Source of the DNA: Sarocladium kiliense
Taxonomy: Eukaryota > Ascomycota > Sordariomycetes > Hypocreales > Sarocladiaceae
Length of the DNA: 64,000 bases
NCBI GenBank assembly: GCA_030734395.1
Contig: JAUZTG010000042.1
Span: 1,922,001 to 1,986,000 of the forward strand
Reading direction: 5' to 3'
A model generated the notes under the pieces. The model was not told the DNA's origin. It did no database searches and saw only the letters and a list, made by a program, of their open reading frames with translations. Below, piece after piece: positions 61,151 through 64,000 of this stretch. Every line of letters starts with the position of its first letter. Position 1 is the stretch's first letter. Position numbers and translations under genes: made by a program.

Positions 61151-64000
61151 ATGGATCTTCCTCCCCCAGCCCCGACACCGCCTGTGAATTCGGCCATGTC
61201 GGCCAACGGCGGCGGCAACGGTGCCAATGGTGGTGGTGGTGATGGAAATCGCACTACCAGCCTGTTGAACCTCCTCAAGTTTAGCGGCGGCGGTGGTACC
61301 GGCATTGCTGGCTCCCAACGCCAAGTATCTCACGATGCTTTGGCCAACACTGCGGTTGACCACCAACAGCACCAGCAGCTTTCGCCTCCGCAGTCCCAGT
61401 CGTACCAGCATCTCCAGCACTCGCAGTCCTTTGGACAGCAACAGCCATTCCAACACCAGCCGTCGGGCCTTTCGCAAACGCAGTTTCCTCCTACGGGTCA
61501 TCAGCTTCACCAACCCGCCCCGTCAGCGGCTGATCCCTCCGGCTTGCTGGCTGCCCTTATGAGAGGCGCTTCGCAGGATCCAGAGGAGCCGAAGCCGCTC
61601 CCCGTTGCTGCTCCAACTGCCCCTGCGGCACCCCAACCTCCATCTGCCTTTGGCCAGGGCTCTCCGCCCCCCGACACGACATCATACCTGCTTGGTCTTC
61701 TCAACCGAAGCAAACCGGCCCAGAACGAACAGCAGCCGCAGCAGATGTTGACTGAGGCATCGCGATCAAACAATCATACCCCCCAGTCTGAGGATAGGTT
61801 GGCTGAAGCAGAACGGTACATTGCCCAGCAACAGCAAAAGCAGCACCAGTCGCGTTCTTCTTCTTATGGTATGCCACAGCAGTATCAGCAGCAGGAGAGA
61901 GATTATCCTTATCGCCCAGCTCCTGAGGTTGGGAATGACGTTGCACTGTACCAGCAGCTGGTGAGCAACCTCTCCCAGGGATCGCCGCATTCTCAATCTT
62001 CCCATCCCACGGCGTCCCAGGCACCTTTCCAGATCTTGAGCAAAGACCACCCTTCCCCTGCTGGCTCTCAGCACCGGGATCACCAGCCTTTGGGAGTTGA
62101 GGGAAGCCCTTTCGCAAGCCCTCGCTTTCGCAACCAGGTCGAGCGAGCTTCGTCTCATCATTCCCTCCCTTCGGTGAAGCAAACTCCGCCTTCTTCAGAC
62201 CATGATCGCCAAAGTGTTTCTGGAATAGGACGCGATGCGACCCAAGACTCTTTCGACTTTGGTGCAAACCAGTCGGATCAAGACGCTCGCGAAGCCATTG
62301 CGAGAGCGGAGCAAGATCGCGCTCGCGCTGAAATCGCTGACGACATTAATGGTATGATTCATGCGAAGACGGAGTCCGACTTTGAGAGCAATGCACAGGC
62401 TGCTGCTCAGGCGTTGAAACATGAACTTGATCGAGAGGAGAACGAGGGGGTTCTTGAACAGACCTTGCCAATCGAAGCGGCGCAAGCAGTTCGTGACATA
62501 GTCGACGAAGCTGCTCAAGGTGTGGCGGACAGCTGGGAGAGTGCTGATCAGGATGAAATTGTCGTTATCGAGGACAAGGAAGTTGCTGCGGTCAAGGTCT
62601 TCAACTTTCCCATGAAGCCCTGGATCTCCATCAGTCTGCAGGACGGCTCAACCGAGCCGCGCCCAGAATTCCGTCCCGAGGCCATCATGGACATTGCGCG
62701 CCTGAAGAAGGACTTCGACCAGATCGATCGTAATTTGTACACAGCCTCCCAAAATTACATGACGTATGGCATGTCCAAGCAAGGCGGTCTCCGGGTTATC
62801 CGCCAGGATGACGGCAAAGATGCCAAGGTCTTTACAGACACAAAGGACAGGATCTTCAACGTGGCCATGTCAGTGACCCCGTCCGACAGCGAAGGCGCTC
62901 ACCGTGAGGCGATCATCGGCACCGGCATCAGCGGTACCGTGTATTGGGTTGAGATCAAAGATGGCTCAAAGGACCATATCGATGATGTCCATCTCGAGCA
63001 GTACGGCTTTGCGCTGCCTCCCATCAACACCCCAGAGGGTGATGCTCCTGGCGGAGCACTTAAGACGCGCGCTCGCGCTTCGACTATGCACCCCGAATTC
63101 TTTGCCGTTGGTCGTGGCAAATCGATCAACCTCATTTGGCCGTCTTACATCATGCAAAACAACCTCTTCAAACCGGGGCATGACCGTGTGGTCGATACAG
63201 ACAAGTTGCTCTCTCAGTGCTCGCTCAAGATCAACACTGGCAAAGCTGGCAAAGACTTCACTTTCAGTCAGGACGACTCCGTCGTAGTCTCACTCGATAA
63301 GTCAGGCAGGGTCAAGTTCTGGGACGTACGTGACCTTACCGCTGTCAAGGAGGGCTCAGATCCCCGATTTCCTATTCCGGCCCAGTCTTCTCTGGAGGTT
63401 AAGGAGCCCCTGATGACCTTACCGAGTACCCCAGAAGGCGAGAAGGCCTGGCCGACCTCGGTCCTGTTGCTGGACAAGCAGCGGCCGTACCAGAAGCGAT
63501 GCGCCCTTCGTTACATGATCGTTGGTATGAAACAGAACCACACGCTTCAGCTTTGGGATCTCGCCCTAGGTAAACCAGTGCAGGAGTTCAATTTGCCGCA
63601 CAGCAAGGAATCGGATGCCGTCTGTAGCGTCATGTATCATGCAGCCACCGGGATGATCGTGATTGGCCATCCCACGAGGAACTCCATCTACTTCGCGCAC
63701 TTGTCGGCTCCTAGGTATAACCTCAAGAGTGTGTCCCAAGCTGATTACATCCAGCGTCTCATGGCCCAGGATTCTTCAATCCCCCAACCTGAGAGCACTG
63801 CCGTGATCAGTGGAGTTCGAGAATATTCCTTCGAGAACAGGGGAGTATTGCGCAGTCTGGACATCCTTTCAAATCCCGCTATGACTCAAGACTCGGACGA
63901 GCCCACCTTGTTTGAGCTATATGCCATGCACTCCAAGGGCGTCGCCTGCCTCCTTATCAAGCAGCCTGAGCTTGGGTGGTCCAAAGACAACAAGGTTCTC
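61151..64000 (+). CDS. EDC4/Pdc1-like WD40 mRNA-decapping scaffold (partial)
   Basis: Open, intronless frame of 950 codons running off the window end. The N-terminal ~440 residues are low-complexity (Gln/Ser/Pro-rich) and carry three spaced leucine-rich motifs: SLLNLLKF (about residue 37), GLLAALMRGA (about 130) and SYLLGLLNRSK (about 178). They resemble the helical leucine-rich motifs of decapping factors. A charged helical segment (AIARAEQDRARAEIADDI) precedes the WD40-like propeller from about residue 475: VFNFPMKPWISISL, REAIIGTGISGTVYWVEI, DDSVVVSLDKSGRVKFWDV, RYMIVGMKQNHTLQLWDL and GMIVIGHPTRNSIYFAHL. This architecture suits Edc4/Ge-1 (S. pombe Pdc1) in P-bodies. The C-terminal half lies outside the window, so the name is provisional. 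Start chosen at the first ATG of the frame, MDLPPPAPTPP. Confidence 0.7.
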   Translation, partial: MDLPPPAPTPPVNSAMSANGGGNGANGGGGDGNRTTSLLNLLKFSGGGGTGIAGSQRQVSHDALANTAVDHQQHQQLSPPQSQSYQHLQHSQSFGQQQPFQHQPSGLSQTQFPPTGHQLHQPAPSAADPSGLLAALMRGASQDPEEPKPLPVAAPTAPAAPQPPSAFGQGSPPPDTTSYLLGLLNRSKPAQNEQQPQQMLTEASRSNNHTPQSEDRLAEAERYIAQQQQKQHQSRSSSYGMPQQYQQQERDYPYRPAPEVGNDVALYQQLVSNLSQGSPHSQSSHPTASQAPFQILSKDHPSPAGSQHRDHQPLGVEGSPFASPRFRNQVERASSHHSLPSVKQTPPSSDHDRQSVSGIGRDATQDSFDFGANQSDQDAREAIARAEQDRARAEIADDINGMIHAKTESDFESNAQAAAQALKHELDREENEGVLEQTLPIEAAQAVRDIVDEAAQGVADSWESADQDEIVVIEDKEVAAVKVFNFPMKPWISISLQDGSTEPRPEFRPEAIMDIARLKKDFDQIDRNLYTASQNYMTYGMSKQGGLRVIRQDDGKDAKVFTDTKDRIFNVAMSVTPSDSEGAHREAIIGTGISGTVYWVEIKDGSKDHIDDVHLEQYGFALPPINTPEGDAPGGALKTRARASTMHPEFFAVGRGKSINLIWPSYIMQNNLFKPGHDRVVDTDKLLSQCSLKINTGKAGKDFTFSQDDSVVVSLDKSGRVKFWDVRDLTAVKEGSDPRFPIPAQSSLEVKEPLMTLPSTPEGEKAWPTSVLLLDKQRPYQKRCALRYMIVGMKQNHTLQLWDLALGKPVQEFNLPHSKESDAVCSVMYHAATGMIVIGHPTRNSIYFAHLSAPRYNLKSVSQADYIQRLMAQDSSIPQPESTAVISGVREYSFENRGVLRSLDILSNPAMTQDSDEPTLFELYAMHSKGVACLLIKQPELGWSKDNKVL

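Noticed and set aside
1..64000. CRISPR arrays, bacterial operons, ribosome-binding sites, rRNA
   Set aside because: The window is fungal nuclear DNA with spliceosomal introns. No such element was seen, and apart from a 12-bp intron repeat no regular arrays exist.
1..64000. Intact transposable element
   Set aside because: I saw no reverse transcriptase, integrase or transposase motifs and no long terminal or inverted repeats. By eye this cannot exclude short degraded copies in the gene-poor gaps.

Overview
The window is nuclear DNA from a filamentous ascomycete (Pezizomycotina). Most protein genes carry short introns (about 47-96 bp) with fungal donor (GTANGT), branch (CTAAC/CTGAC) and AG acceptor signals. 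The gene set is typical of such fungi: a striatin/PRO11 homologue, Zn2Cys6 activators, a PHO88 homologue, a GT64 glycosyltransferase, MFS transporters, Baeyer-Villiger-type monooxygenases and a quinic-acid (qa/qut) gene cluster. Genes lie on both strands with no operon organisation. I cannot name the species or class.

Layout. 0.3-9.7 kb: a decayed M14 carboxypeptidase pseudogene, a glutathione transferase, a RAD14/XPA repair protein, a short uncharacterised protein, a GNAT acetyltransferase and a secreted single-pass membrane protein. 9.9-17.3 kb: a zinc alcohol dehydrogenase, PHO88 and striatin. 17.3-20.4 kb is gene-poor but holds a tRNA-Asp(GTC) and, about 100 bp from it, a 49-codon 3-prime remnant of an adenylosuccinate synthetase gene with both introns preserved. 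20.4-29.7 kb: an alpha/beta hydrolase, a fungal transcription-factor-domain protein without a zinc cluster, a triose-phosphate/nucleotide-sugar-type transporter containing a 6-nt exon, and a GT64 glycosyltransferase. 30.5-39.4 kb is a compact accessory group: SDR, Zn2Cys6 regulator, flavin monooxygenase and TRI12-type MFS transporter.

39.6-56.5 kb is a complete quinate-utilisation cluster. In order it has quinate permease (qa-y, -), activator (qa-1F, -), type II dehydroquinase (qa-2, +), quinate/shikimate dehydrogenase (qa-3, -), dehydroshikimate dehydratase (qa-4, +), an SDR (-), a Baeyer-Villiger-type monooxygenase (+), the inositol-phosphatase-like qa-x (-), and the AROM-derived repressor (qa-1S, +). 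From the activator on, the genes form four consecutive divergent pairs. QA-1F/QUTA-like operator sequences lie in three of the intergenic regions; the best, 14/16, is between qa-x and qa-1S. Together the genes import quinate, oxidise it to dehydroquinate, dehydrate it to dehydroshikimate and then to protocatechuate, under control of the activator/repressor pair. The embedded monooxygenase and SDR are not part of the classical cluster and are the best candidate here for an undescribed extension of the pathway.

57.8-64 kb: a zinc-free MDR oxidoreductase, a small multi-pass membrane protein, and the 5-prime part of a large EDC4/Pdc1-like WD40 protein that runs off the window end. The most unusual structures seen directly in the sequence are a candidate one-nucleotide exon in qa-y, the 6-nt exon in the transporter, and the adenylosuccinate synthetase remnant beside the tRNA gene.
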